In this document: piece by piece, positions 17,103 through 25,981 of the stretch
Numbering within the stretch: position 1 is the first letter of the stretch
Layout of the letters: each line of letters opens with the position of its first letter
Origin: Candidatus Omnitrophota bacterium
Lineage (GTDB): Bacteria; Hinthialibacterota; Hinthialibacteria; Hinthialibacterales; JAKPRU01
Length of the DNA: 64,000 nucleotides
Assembly (NCBI GenBank): GCA_029570205.1
Contig: JAKQSI010000093.1
Coordinates: forward strand, 62,001-126,000
Direction of reading: 5' to 3'
The notes under the pieces: generated by a model
What the model was told of the DNA's origin: nothing
Seen by the model: only the letters and a program-made list of their open reading frames with translations
The model's database searches: none
Program-made: the position numbers and the translations under genes

Positions 17103-17530
17103 ATCCTTTGTCACCGACCAGGAATCAAAGATACGGGGAGACCTCGCCTTATGATAATGCGAAAGAACCACCTTCCATATCCTGACATGGCAGGTGCAAT
17201 TCGTCGGACAAGCTGAAACATAGCGACTTACCGCCCCTCTCCCGGGCCGGTCAGGTTCTCAACCAAAAGGCAGAAAACGGGCTGGACTATTCCGGTAAGA
17301 CCGTCTTAAGGCACACCATGTGCGCAAAAAAACTCTTCCCTGGGATCGCAAGAGTTACAGAGGCAATCGCGTTAAATTGAGCGTTCTATTGAGAGGCCGG
17401 TTCATAATCTTATCGAAAGGCCGGTCCGGCGACAATCGCAGGAACCGACCTTTCGACAAACGATCTTTTTCGACCTTCGTATCTTCACCGTTTATGAATC
17501 AAACAGGAAGGGCCGAAATTGACGAACCGA
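17103..17530. other. Intergenic region with inverted repeat
   Basis: A 428-base spacer downstream of the sugar operon and upstream of the HD-GYP gene. An imperfect inverted repeat, 17414-17427 (CGAAAGGCCGGTCC) with 17441-17455 (GGAACCGACCTTTCG), could fold into a 12-13 bp stem and may end the sugar operon transcript, though it lacks a U-run. No coding sequence is convincing here. Confidence 0.45.
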
Positions 17531-18373
17531 TCAGCCCTCCGTGAGTTGCTTCAAAAACGTCAGTGTATCGCTTGCGAGGTCTTCCGGACTCGGCGACAGT
17601 TCCCGCCAGATTGCAGACGCTGCCGCGATCTCCTTGATCGCGGGCAGGAATGATTCCAGCACCAGCCAACGGTCGTACCCGATTTCCCGCAGTGCCGTGA
17701 TCATCCCCTGCCAGTCGATATGACCATACCCGACCGGGCCTCGGTCATTTTCACTGCAATGAAAATGATAGAGACGATCCCCGCAGGCTTTCAGGGCTTC
17801 GATGGGCTTACGCTCCTCGATATTGGCATGAAACGTGTCGTAATGAACGCCGAGCGCCGGTGAACCCACATCCGCAACCAGACGGCACGCATCGGACATG
17901 GTATTCAGGAAATACGTTTCAAACCGGTTGAGCGCTTCGACCCCCAAGAGAACTCCGGCGGATTCCGCGTGGGACGCGACCTCGGAGAGGCAGTCCACGC
18001 ACCATCGCCATTCCTCCTGGGTCCGACCCCGACCCACCAGGTGTCCCACCGGCGAATGCAACGGACCGGAGATAATCTCCGCTCCTATTTCGTATGCCAG
18101 GTCGATATCGGCCTTGAGAAAATCTATGCCGCGTTGACGGGCTTTCGGATCGGGATCCACCAGGCCGGCTCCGGGAGCAATCACGGAACAGATCGTGCAT
18201 CCCAGGCCGGTATCTGCCAGCGCCTTTCGCACCAATGCCGCCGTAATTCCCTGCGTAGAAAAGATCGGTAACTCGACACCATTATACCCCAGGGATCGAA
18301 CCTTCTCGAACAAGCGAATGTCTTGATCGCTGAATCCGCCTGTCCAGAGTAAAAGATTGACTCCGAATTTCAT
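17531..18373 (-). CDS. Sugar 3-epimerase of the D-tagatose/D-psicose 3-epimerase type (TIM barrel)
   Basis: This enzyme should interconvert ketohexoses (C3 epimerisation) in the cytoplasm using a divalent metal. Matches to the family are GVEALNRFETYFLNT (metal Glu), LGVHYDTFHANIEE (metal Asp and His), FHCSENDRGPVGYGHIDW (metal His plus substrate Arg) and VLESFLPA (metal Glu). This set is closer to D-tagatose 3-epimerase than to other xylose-isomerase-like barrels. Length 280 fits. It is the last gene of a four-gene minus-strand operon, 21 bases after the dehydrogenase gene. The actual sugar cannot be told from sequence. Confidence 0.82.
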   Translation of the reverse strand: MKFGVNLLLWTGGFSDQDIRLFEKVRSLGYNGVELPIFSTQGITAALVRKALADTGLGCTICSVIAPGAGLVDPDPKARQRGIDFLKADIDLAYEIGAEIISGPLHSPVGHLVGRGRTQEEWRWCVDCLSEVASHAESAGVLLGVEALNRFETYFLNTMSDACRLVADVGSPALGVHYDTFHANIEERKPIEALKACGDRLYHFHCSENDRGPVGYGHIDWQGMITALREIGYDRWLVLESFLPAIKEIAAASAIWRELSPSPEDLASDTLTFLKQLTEG

Positions 18374-18394
18374 GATTCTCCTCTGTATGTCGCA

Positions 18395-19477
18395 TTAGGG
18401 TGTAATGACGATTTTCATCGCTTTGTCGCTGCGATCTCGTACCATGGTGATAGCCTTAACCAGGTCCGGCAGGCCCATGACATGAGAAGCCAGAGGCTTG
18501 GTATCGATCAACCCTGTGCCCAGCGCCTGGATCGCAGTCGGCCAGACCAACGGGGCCAGCCAGGAGAATCGAATCGTCTTGTCCCAAAGAATCGAAGCCA
18601 ACGCCGGTACACGGATCAGGGCCTGATCCGACGGCAGCCCGAAATAGACAACGCGGGCACGTCTGCCGGTGATCTGCAGGGCCATTTCCATGGCCTCCAC
18701 CGCGCCGGTCGGCGTAATGACCGCATCGGCGAACATGCCGCCGGACATTTCGGCGATCTTGGCTTTCAGGTCGGCGACATAATATGGAGAAGCGGGATCG
18801 TTCACATTGAATACAGCATCCGCCCCCAGTTTCCTGGCCACATCGAGCCGATAATCATCGCCTTTCGAGCCGGTGACAACTACGGTCCCGGCGCCCCGAC
18901 GCCGCACCAGCTGAAGCATCATCAGGCCGATCACGCCCGGTCCCATCACTACACAGAAATCACCGGTATTGACCTCCATTTTCTGTGTACCATAGGTGGC
19001 GCAGGCCAGTGGCTCGGTCAACGCAGCCTGCTCGTAAGTGACACCATCGGGAATCTTATGGACTCCGGTGTAATTGGAAACACAATACTCTGCAAATGCC
19101 CCGTTGGCGGACACCCCCAAAACGGTCTTCTTCTCGCACAAATTGACTTGTCCGCGTTTGCAGACAATGCAGGCATTGCAGTATTGAACCGGATCAAGTA
19201 CCACACGGTCCCCCGGCGCAAACAGACCCAACCGCTTGGGGATGTCTCCCACCTCGACTACCTCGCCTGAAAACTCATGGCCGAGAATCAACGGCCCTTT
19301 CCCAGTCGGGGTTTCCAGGGAGCTTTGGCCGAAATAGTAGGCCACATCGGAACCGCAAATCCCGCAGGCTTTCACACGCACCAGGATTTCATTCACCTGA
19401 ACTTTCGGAATGGGGACTTCCTCCAGGGTCATCTTGTTGGGTTCGTAGAAGACTTGCGCTTTCATTTTTTCAGTCAT
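18395..19477 (-). CDS. Zinc-dependent medium-chain sugar alcohol dehydrogenase
   Basis: A 360-residue oxidoreductase of the sorbitol/L-iditol dehydrogenase group, oxidising a polyol or sugar with NAD(P). It shows the catalytic zinc region CGICGSDVAYYF and GHEFSGEVVEVG, the structural zinc cysteines in CNACIVCKRGQVNLCEKK (C-x2-C-x2-C-x7-C pattern), and the Rossmann segment VVMGPGVIGLMMLQLVRRRG. It lies between two TIM-barrel isomerase genes, 18 bases downstream of one and 21 upstream of the other, which implies a short pathway oxidising and epimerising one sugar. Its exact substrate is unknown. Confidence 0.86.
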   Translation of the reverse strand: MTEKMKAQVFYEPNKMTLEEVPIPKVQVNEILVRVKACGICGSDVAYYFGQSSLETPTGKGPLILGHEFSGEVVEVGDIPKRLGLFAPGDRVVLDPVQYCNACIVCKRGQVNLCEKKTVLGVSANGAFAEYCVSNYTGVHKIPDGVTYEQAALTEPLACATYGTQKMEVNTGDFCVVMGPGVIGLMMLQLVRRRGAGTVVVTGSKGDDYRLDVARKLGADAVFNVNDPASPYYVADLKAKIAEMSGGMFADAVITPTGAVEAMEMALQITGRRARVVYFGLPSDQALIRVPALASILWDKTIRFSWLAPLVWPTAIQALGTGLIDTKPLASHVMGLPDLVKAITMVRDRSDKAMKIVITP

Positions 19478-19495
19478 GGTTGTTCCTCCTGATTC

Positions 19496-20404
19496 TTAAT
19501 ATCGCGCCAGATACGGCGCCAGGAATTTCTGGGCCGCCTCGGTGACATCCCACGCCTCCGGCCAGAAGCAGAGGTCGATGGTCCACCACTTGCCCGTGTA
19601 TCGGGCATCCTCCATAATTGCCGGGATCACCTTGTCGAAATCGATTTTTCCCTCGCCGAACGGTCTGTGCGTACTGGTTTCGTTCCCGTGCAACGTCCCG
19701 TCCGAATCGATCAGGTGAACATGCCCGATCTTGCCTTTCAGCATCCGGGCAAATTCGACCACGCCGCCGGGGAGAGTCTCCTTGTCGCCGAACTGCCGAG
19801 CACCCACCACCGAGCACATATAGGCATGGCAAGTGTCGAACATGACCTTGAAATTGGGATGGTTCACCTCCTCGACCATTCGGACCACTTCGCTGGGCTT
19901 ATTGAATAGGAAACCGGGTTCGAATTCCCAAACCATCTTGACACCGTGTGATTCCGCAATTCCGGCGCATTGCCGCCAGAGATCCGCGATCCGTTTCAAG
20001 GCCACATTTCGATCGACTCCGGGGATTCCATCCGGGCCGCTCACCGTGTCGACTCGGATGGCGGGCGCTCCCAGATCAAGGCACAGTTGGAGGTTTTTCT
20101 TGAAGAGGTTGAGGTAAGCGTTGTTCTGCAGAGCCGCATCCGTTCCGGGACCGGGCGTGCCCCAGAAATCCGCCGCGAGGCCGGATACTTCCAGCCCGTT
20201 GACCTTCACCAGATTTTTCACCTTCTCTCGATCACATTTCATCGGATAGTCGTCCGGGTGGATATGCGGACGAAATCCGCCGATTTCAACACCGTCGAAT
20301 TCCAGTTCACCGAGTCGTCGGACAACCTGTTCGAATGGGATAGGGTTCTTTTCATACGGGCCGAATGTGTAGGCCCACGTTCCGATGGAGAGTTTTCTGG
20401 TCAT
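19496..20404 (-). CDS. Sugar phosphate isomerase/epimerase family protein (AP endonuclease 2-like TIM barrel)
   Basis: Cytoplasmic TIM-barrel enzyme of the xylose-isomerase-like superfamily. Features include LSIGTWAYTFGPYE at the start, LEFDGVEIGGFRPHIHPDDY, MVWEFEPGFLFNKPSE (metal Glu), KVMFDTCHAYMCSV (metal Asp/His), GHVHLIDSDGTLH (metal His) and WWTIDLCFWPEA near the end, where the usual last metal Glu is not obvious (IDLCF replaces the typical VELC). I start it at ATG 20404, which has AGAGGGG upstream, giving 302 residues. It is in the sugar operon between the phosphomannose isomerase-like and dehydrogenase genes. Confidence 0.78.
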   Translation of the reverse strand: MTRKLSIGTWAYTFGPYEKNPIPFEQVVRRLGELEFDGVEIGGFRPHIHPDDYPMKCDREKVKNLVKVNGLEVSGLAADFWGTPGPGTDAALQNNAYLNLFKKNLQLCLDLGAPAIRVDTVSGPDGIPGVDRNVALKRIADLWRQCAGIAESHGVKMVWEFEPGFLFNKPSEVVRMVEEVNHPNFKVMFDTCHAYMCSVVGARQFGDKETLPGGVVEFARMLKGKIGHVHLIDSDGTLHGNETSTHRPFGEGKIDFDKVIPAIMEDARYTGKWWTIDLCFWPEAWDVTEAAQKFLAPYLARY

Positions 20405-20445
20405 GAGCGATACCCCTCTGTTTTCGGCTGTGCAAGCCGTATTTT

Positions 20446-21555
20446 TTATTCGATCACGGGTGGATAGCAGCACACCACCTCGAGTGTTTCCCGCCCTGTG
20501 TTGACCACGTCGAATCCGGGCAATGAAGTTGGAATAAAGAACGATTTGCCTTTCGCGATGGGCACTTCGCCGAACGGCCCGCGCAGTACGCCTTTGCCCT
20601 CGGTGGTCACCATGCAGTAAAAGCCCTGATTGCCGGGCATACTGATTTTGTCCTTGACGAGGAGGCGAGTGACCCAGAAATACTGACGCGCTTCCGGCGG
20701 AACCAGGTGTTCCTCAATACTGCCGTTCTCCCGGCGGGCAATCTGCGGCGTTCGCATGACATAATTGTTCAAATAATCCAGCGGCATGGCATCGAACCGG
20801 GCCGCATCCAGAGCGATATCCCAATCCAGGCCCAGCGAAGCCTCTTCCCGGGAGTACGGATATCCCTTCCATTCCGCGAGGATATTCCAGTCGGTCGGCT
20901 CCTGGGGTTCCAGGATGCAGACGCCCGAGCCGATCGAGTGTACAAAGCTGTCGCGCAAGAAAATAACATCCCGTTTTTGGGGTTGAATCTCGTGCATGTG
21001 AGCGCGAATGGTTTCGACATCCTGGGCTTCCATCCATTCCCGGAATTGTTCTTTGGTGATGTCGTTTTTCCAGCCGATCCAGGCTTTTGCGCCGGGGCGG
21101 GTTCCAACCACAATCCACGCCTCGTTCTTGCCGTTCGGCGAATTGAGATACTTCTGGGCGAATTCCGGTGACGGATGCCAGTGGACAGGGATATGAGCAT
21201 CGTCGCCCACATCGAATATCTTCAACAGAACGCCGAGACTGGCGCCAAACTTGGCATAGTGTTTTGCACCCAGGGTCTCGTTGGGAAGGGCTTCCAGAAT
21301 CTCCTTGAGAAGAATAATGGAGCCATCGGGAAGCTGGACACGACTGAACCCCTTATCGGGCGGATTTTCGCGTCCCGGCGTGATGGCGCGGTTAGTGGAA
21401 AAAATCCATTCCTCGGCGCGGAAGTCGTCTTTCGGGTCCGGTTCGCCAAGGAACTCGGCCCGCAGTTTCCCTCCATTGTAGAAATGCAGGTACGTGTTTG
21501 GAGCCAGGGCGACAGGAGCGCTGATCAGTTTACGCAAGACATCGGTTGAAGCCAT
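20446..21555 (-). CDS. Mannose-6-phosphate isomerase class I-like cupin
   Basis: A cupin-fold enzyme resembling type I phosphomannose isomerase, which interconverts mannose 6-phosphate and fructose 6-phosphate. The zinc-site region reads VHWHPSPEFAQKYLNSPNGK with the following KNEAWIVVGTRPGAKAWIGW, and a second cupin half ends LPGFDVVNTGRETLEVVCCYP. The 369-residue length is close to the family norm. ATG 21555 has AGAGGTG upstream and is preferred to a more distal frame reaching 21633. It is the first gene of the operon, and a 15-bp dyad lies about 80 bases upstream. Confidence 0.75.
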   Translation of the reverse strand: MASTDVLRKLISAPVALAPNTYLHFYNGGKLRAEFLGEPDPKDDFRAEEWIFSTNRAITPGRENPPDKGFSRVQLPDGSIILLKEILEALPNETLGAKHYAKFGASLGVLLKIFDVGDDAHIPVHWHPSPEFAQKYLNSPNGKNEAWIVVGTRPGAKAWIGWKNDITKEQFREWMEAQDVETIRAHMHEIQPQKRDVIFLRDSFVHSIGSGVCILEPQEPTDWNILAEWKGYPYSREEASLGLDWDIALDAARFDAMPLDYLNNYVMRTPQIARRENGSIEEHLVPPEARQYFWVTRLLVKDKISMPGNQGFYCMVTTEGKGVLRGPFGEVPIAKGKSFFIPTSLPGFDVVNTGRETLEVVCCYPPVIE

Positions 21556-22030
21556 AATGACACCTCTCTTAACGTAGGCCACCGGGAATCCCGGAGTCTC
21601 GTCGAAACACCGGAACGGCAGCCCGGAGTTCAAGGTCGAATCTCGACCGCTGCAATGTCAGAAGGGTAACATGCCGAAGCCGCTCTGAATAGCGCAATGC
21701 CCGCCTGTGCGGGAGAATACCCGACCCAATCTGCGGGAAACGGTTATTCCAGGGTGGGCAAGGCAATACGGCGGATCCCTATCCTCCGGGCGGGCAAGGA
21801 CCGGTATACTCGGATTTTCCGGACAGGGAAGAACGGGAACAAACCGAATTCCAGGTCTCGGATGAAAAATGCGTTACCCAGGATCCCGAACACCTGTTAC
21901 CCATATTCCCGGTTCAAATATTCCGAGGGTGAAAAAAACAATGGTTCGGGTTTCCATCTGGTGACGTGGAAATATGGTGGATTGGATTTTCTATTGAGAT
22001 AGTTCGGCCATAGATTGCCAGGTTCTCCCA
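21556..22030. other. Divergent promoter region, no gene
   Basis: A 475-base spacer between the divergent sugar operon and murJ. It contains the dyad at 21634-21648. No reading frame here has protein-like composition. I found no convincing -10/-35 boxes for either side. Confidence 0.4.
21634..21648. promoter_or_regulatory. Possible operator dyad upstream of the sugar operon
   Basis: GGTCGA-ATC-TCGACC is a 6-bp perfect inverted repeat with a 3-base centre, 79 bases before the first ATG of the sugar operon. The size suits a dimeric regulator, but no regulator gene is adjacent. Confidence 0.3.
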
Positions 22031-23608
22031 ATGAGATCGTCCCGCTCTCTTTTGCGTTCTGTCGGCGATTTTACCTTCGCGACCCTGATCAGCCGCGTGC
22101 TGGGGCTGGTCCGCGATGCCTGTTTTGGTGCGTTTCTCGAAAAACATGTTGCGGATGCGTTTATGGTGGGGATCACCATTCCGAGCACGTTTCGGATTTT
22201 GTTTGCGGAAGGGGCGCTTTCGGTGGCTTTTATCCCGATCCTGTCCCGCGTGCGGATGGCGGGAGGTGAGGAAGAGGCGCGGAAGTTCGCCCGCTCCGTG
22301 TGGAATCTGATGGTTGTGGTGGTCGGTTGTGTGGTGCTATTGGCCATTCTAACCGCGCCTCTTTATGTCCCGTTGTTGTTGAACAAGTGGCAGAATCGCG
22401 ATGTCGGGATTGAACTGGCCACGGAAATGGTCCGGATCATGTTCCCGTTTCTTTTCTTCATTTCGCTGTCGGCGTGGGCCATGGGGATTCTGAATGTTTA
22501 CGGATCCTTTTTTCTCCCGGCGGTGAGTCCGGCGATTTATAACGTGGTTGTGGTCTGCGGAGCGGTCTGGGCCGGGTTATGGATGTCGGGTGTGGATGCG
22601 GCCAGGGCCATGGCCGCCGCGGTAGTGATCGGAGGGTTTTTGCAGTTCTGCATCCAGGTCCCCGCTTTATGTCGATTGGGCTATTTCCCGTGGTTCACTC
22701 GGGATTCTCTTCACCCGCAGGTACGGGATTTCCTTATCGCATTGACTCCCACGCTGTTTGGTCTTGCGGTGTACCAGATCAATATCATCATCAACCGAAT
22801 CTATTTTGCGTCGTACCTGGAAGTCGGCTCGATTGCGGCGCTGACTTACGCATTTCGGCTGCTGCAATTCCCGCAGGGGGGACTGGGAGTCGCCGTGTCG
22901 GCGGCGGCCCTGCCGCGACTGGCCGAGGAAGCCCAGCAGTCCTCCGGTACGGCATTCTGCTCGACTATGGTTCGCTCGCTTCGAGCATTGATCCTTATCC
23001 TGATTCCATCCTCGGTCGGACTGGCCGTCATCAGTCGCGACCTCGTCGGGGTGATCTACAATCGGGGGAAGTTCCTATCCGGTAATCTTCTGGAACCCAC
23101 AACCTCCGCTCTGATTGCCTATACGGCCGGATTATTCTTCTTCTCTGCGGCAAAATTGCTGACACAGGGTTTCTATACGTATCGCGACGTCAAAACGCCG
23201 GTCAAGATCGGCTTTGTTTCTGTGGTCGTCAACATCTTGTTTTGTTATTTATTTGTCTTTGAAGTTCGAATGGGTGTGGCAGGATTGGCGCTTGCCAGTA
23301 CCCTTGCTTCCGTGGTTCAAACGGGACTTCTCTATCATCTGTTGAGACCCAGGCTGCCCGGTTTTCCCGTGGGGTCTGTATTGGGGTTGATCGTACGGGT
23401 GTTGCTTTGTTCGGGCGTTATGGGCTGGCTATGCTATTTGGCTATCCACCGTTTTGCGTATTTAGGGGCCGGATTTTCCGGCTATGGAATGCGGGTTCTG
23501 ATCGGGGTTTCGTTGGGTGTGTTCGTATATAGTGTGCTGGCGTTGCTGTTTCTTTGGGAAGATGTCAAGGTGGTGCTGAAGCTGCGTCGTCATAAAGGAC
23601 AGCCGTAA
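22031..23608 (+). CDS. murJ: Lipid II flippase MurJ
   Basis: MurJ moves the peptidoglycan precursor lipid II across the inner membrane. The 525-residue protein has about 14 hydrophobic helices and family motifs: TLISRVLGLVRDACFGAFLE, DAFMVGITIPSTFRILFAEGA, AFIPILSR, and in the middle AYQINIIINR-like QINIIINRIYFASYLEVGSI followed by FRLLQFPQGGLGVAVSAAALP. Arg residues in the first helices that line the MurJ cavity are kept. It stands alone between divergent and convergent neighbours. A weak hairpin (23623-23642) with a T-rich tail follows. Confidence 0.93.
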   Translation: MRSSRSLLRSVGDFTFATLISRVLGLVRDACFGAFLEKHVADAFMVGITIPSTFRILFAEGALSVAFIPILSRVRMAGGEEEARKFARSVWNLMVVVVGCVVLLAILTAPLYVPLLLNKWQNRDVGIELATEMVRIMFPFLFFISLSAWAMGILNVYGSFFLPAVSPAIYNVVVVCGAVWAGLWMSGVDAARAMAAAVVIGGFLQFCIQVPALCRLGYFPWFTRDSLHPQVRDFLIALTPTLFGLAVYQINIIINRIYFASYLEVGSIAALTYAFRLLQFPQGGLGVAVSAAALPRLAEEAQQSSGTAFCSTMVRSLRALILILIPSSVGLAVISRDLVGVIYNRGKFLSGNLLEPTTSALIAYTAGLFFFSAAKLLTQGFYTYRDVKTPVKIGFVSVVVNILFCYLFVFEVRMGVAGLALASTLASVVQTGLLYHLLRPRLPGFPVGSVLGLIVRVLLCSGVMGWLCYLAIHRFAYLGAGFSGYGMRVLIGVSLGVFVYSVLALLFLWEDVKVVLKLRRHKGQP

Positions 23609-23622
23609 GGCGTTCTTGGAGT

Positions 23623-23654
23623 GCGGGCGCGTTAGCTCCCGCCTTTCCCTTTTC
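23623..23654 (+). terminator. Possible terminator after murJ
   Basis: GCGGG (23623-23627) pairs with CCCGC (23638-23642) with extra inner pairing CGC/GCT, followed by CTTTCCCTTTTC. The stem is short. Confidence 0.35.
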
Positions 23655-23657
23655 TTC

Positions 23658-25226
23658 TCATTCCGGATACACAAAATTGTCCGGCAGGCGGATGAAGTCG
23701 ATATGCGGGAGCGGGCCGGTCGCGTGCAACAATTCCACAGTTTTGGGGCCTGCCTCGGTATTCCGCAGAATCACATAGGAAAACCCACCGCTCGGAATCT
23801 GGTCGAAGTGCATCGGTCCGAAATAGGTCTCCCCAACGAGGTTCAATTCCACAATCTTGGGAACACCCCACCACCGGGGCGAACCCGCATCCAGGGAGGC
23901 AAACATCTGATAGTTGAATCGACGATGGTCGGTAATTCCCAGATCCGACAGAAACACGGCCCGCGACCAATCTTTAATCAATTCCATATAAGATATTCCC
24001 GTCGCTGCCTCCACATTTTCTATCCCTTTCTTTCCGGTTCGAACCAATTTCGCGACAATGCCGTCACCGTATCGGTCGGCGAGGTATCGACAAAACAGAT
24101 AGGCCCCCCCGCGTTGGGTATCATTGGGAACCAGATTTGTCACGATGTTGATTGCGCCCGTGTTGCGGAGAAATTTCTCCGTGTATTTCGGGTTCTTGAC
24201 CCGCGCGGAACCGACATAATCCTCCGCCAGCATGGAAAGACCCACATTGAGCCAATTCTCCTCCACGTTGGGAAAAAGATACCCGTTTCCGAATAAGACG
24301 GCATGGTAACGGAAGTTCACCAATTGCTGGAAAGCGTTCGCGATATTCCCCGTGATATCCTCCGGGGCGATTGTCCTTTCCGGAGTATTGGGGGGGCACA
24401 CATACAGGAGTTCCATGGCGTTTGATACACCATTCCAACCGGCGGTTTCAAACAGGTCGCCTTCATAGAAGGAACTGTCTCCCGCTCCCGCTGCTGCCGT
24501 CGTGAACAAAATCGCAACCTGCCCGTCGCCGTTCAAATCTCCCGGATTGCCGAATACGTTTGAAAGAACCGGATATGTAATTGTGTCGAAAATCTGTCCC
24601 TGGCCGTTGACGGTTGCCTGGCCGACCGGAGATTCACTCTGCAACCAGATCGCGTCATCCACATAAATCGCCGCATGTTTCCCCGAATACCGAAGGGTGG
24701 CGGTGACCGGCGCGCCTCCATGAATCGCAAAGGTTCTCTGTTCGCCTGCTGCCGGCGGCCCCGAAGTCTGCTTCCCGACTAGCGCGGGTTTCTTCCCCAG
24801 TTCGACACCGAGGAGAGAGAAGAATATCGATGGAGGAAACTTTTCCGCCGAAACGGATTCCTCCTCTGCCTTCTTCTTAAATGAGAACAGTTCCCGATAA
24901 ATCCCTACTTCGGATTTCTGCGAACCGAAGGTTTCATTCCGAATAATTAGAAGATACGCCTCCGTTCCTGTTGGGAAATTGAGATTCAAGGTTGTGACCG
25001 GATCGGAGACCGCAAGTGTGGAAATGGGGGGAATCGGATATTGCCCAAACTGCCCGGCCAGAGAATAGACATCCAGATGGTCGACCGCATTGTCCCCGTT
25101 CAAATCACATCGGGCATGGAGCCAATGGCGGAGTTCAAGCGTCGGGTGGTACGGCTCCGCGATGGCAGAAGAAACGAGAGATACAAACAGCAGGAACGTG
25201 GGGAGTACAATCAAGGGAATCCGCAT
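23658..25226 (-). CDS. Secreted M30-like (hyicolysin-type) pseudoprotease with dockerin-like calcium loop
   Basis: An exported 522-residue protein with signal peptide (MRIPLIVLPTFLLFVSLVSS, cleavage after AIA at 23). Residues 41-59 are a dockerin type I-like loop, DLNGDNAVDHLD. The middle resembles M30/hyicolysin-like metalloproteases (GDLNGDGQVAILFTT at 229-243; EGDLF at 255; a long helix before the active site). In that family the zinc site is HEFQH followed by WLNEGLSHLAEE; here the matching segments are NAFQQLVNF (297-305) and NWLNVGLSMLAED (324-336), so both zinc His, the catalytic Glu and the third ligand are replaced. It is therefore likely inactive. Function unknown; a surface or binding role is possible. 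It is a candidate T2SS substrate, which is inference. Confidence 0.72.
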   Translation of the reverse strand: MRIPLIVLPTFLLFVSLVSSAIAEPYHPTLELRHWLHARCDLNGDNAVDHLDVYSLAGQFGQYPIPPISTLAVSDPVTTLNLNFPTGTEAYLLIIRNETFGSQKSEVGIYRELFSFKKKAEEESVSAEKFPPSIFFSLLGVELGKKPALVGKQTSGPPAAGEQRTFAIHGGAPVTATLRYSGKHAAIYVDDAIWLQSESPVGQATVNGQGQIFDTITYPVLSNVFGNPGDLNGDGQVAILFTTAAAGAGDSSFYEGDLFETAGWNGVSNAMELLYVCPPNTPERTIAPEDITGNIANAFQQLVNFRYHAVLFGNGYLFPNVEENWLNVGLSMLAEDYVGSARVKNPKYTEKFLRNTGAINIVTNLVPNDTQRGGAYLFCRYLADRYGDGIVAKLVRTGKKGIENVEAATGISYMELIKDWSRAVFLSDLGITDHRRFNYQMFASLDAGSPRWWGVPKIVELNLVGETYFGPMHFDQIPSGGFSYVILRNTEAGPKTVELLHATGPLPHIDFIRLPDNFVYPE

Positions 25227-25301
25227 GGCTTCCGTCGCATTTCAGAGTGATCTTCACGTCCGATTCAAGTCACATATTGAAAAACCGCGTTGCGGGTGTG
25301 A

Positions 25302-25877
25302 TTAACCCGGATTGTTGTCCCAGTTGTCGCGATAGGTTTTCTGGGGGATATTCCCCGGCCCGACCCGTTCGATGCTTCCCCGGCTGTTCAGCCCATTGGA
25401 CACGTCATACCGGGGATAGGAATCCGATGTAGTGCTTCCGTCAAACCAGCCCCGGTCCGGTCCCAGGGCAGTAATGACCCATTTGATGTTGTATCGAATC
25501 ATGGCCGGGTGAGAGTCGAAAGTGGGCGGGCCGTGGAAAATATAATACTTTTTGAGCGGTTTTCCGTAAGCGCTCAGCACGGTCTGCGCGCCGTAGTCGG
25601 ATTCCAGAATCGGCCCAAAAGGGTCTTCGGGAATGGAAGGCATATATGCCATTGGCGTGGTGAGATCGCACAACCGGAAGTTTCCGATATAAAAGTTATT
25701 GTCCAGTTTGTAGCTCTCAATGGCGGTTTCCAGGGATTTCATATCCGCCTCGCATCGGGCGAGTTTGGCGCGGATTTGGGCGTTCATGAAATTCGGCACG
25801 GCAATGGCTGCCAGGATGCCGATGATTGCCACAACGATCAGGAGTTCAATCAGGGTGAATGCCGCTTTTCGGTGCAT
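25302..25877 (-). CDS. Type II pseudopilin-like protein (prepilin N-methylation motif)
   Basis: A 191-residue protein with the classical processing site: MHRKA then FTLIELLIVVAIIGILAAIA, typical of GspG-like/PilA-like proteins. The mature part contains MKSLETAIESYKLDNNFY and an aromatic, Gly/Asn-rich C-terminus (DRGWFDGSTTSDSYPRYDV). Similar proteins are common as orphan pseudopilins in planctomycete-like genomes. ATG 25877 has GGAGG eight bases upstream and is preferred to 25901. It lies between glyA and the pseudoprotease gene, away from the main T2SS operon. Confidence 0.85.
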   Translation of the reverse strand: MHRKAAFTLIELLIVVAIIGILAAIAVPNFMNAQIRAKLARCEADMKSLETAIESYKLDNNFYIGNFRLCDLTTPMAYMPSIPEDPFGPILESDYGAQTVLSAYGKPLKKYYIFHGPPTFDSHPAMIRYNIKWVITALGPDRGWFDGSTTSDSYPRYDVSNGLNSRGSIERVGPGNIPQKTYRDNWDNNPG

Positions 25878-25905
25878 GATGGGGTCCTCCGAGCGCGACA
25901 AATCT

Positions 25906-25927
25906 GGGGGAATTCACGAATTGTCCC
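25906..25927. repeat. Diverged copy of the 28-bp palindrome family, downstream of glyA
   Basis: Read on the minus strand this is GGGACAATTCGTGAATTCCC, agreeing at 19 of 22 positions with the core of the perfect palindrome at 56061-56088. It begins 54 bases after the glyA stop. Confidence 0.45.
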
Positions 25928-25981
25928 TAATACAGAATACCTCACCTGATCCAGACATGACAAGTCATTTTCCGGAGATTC

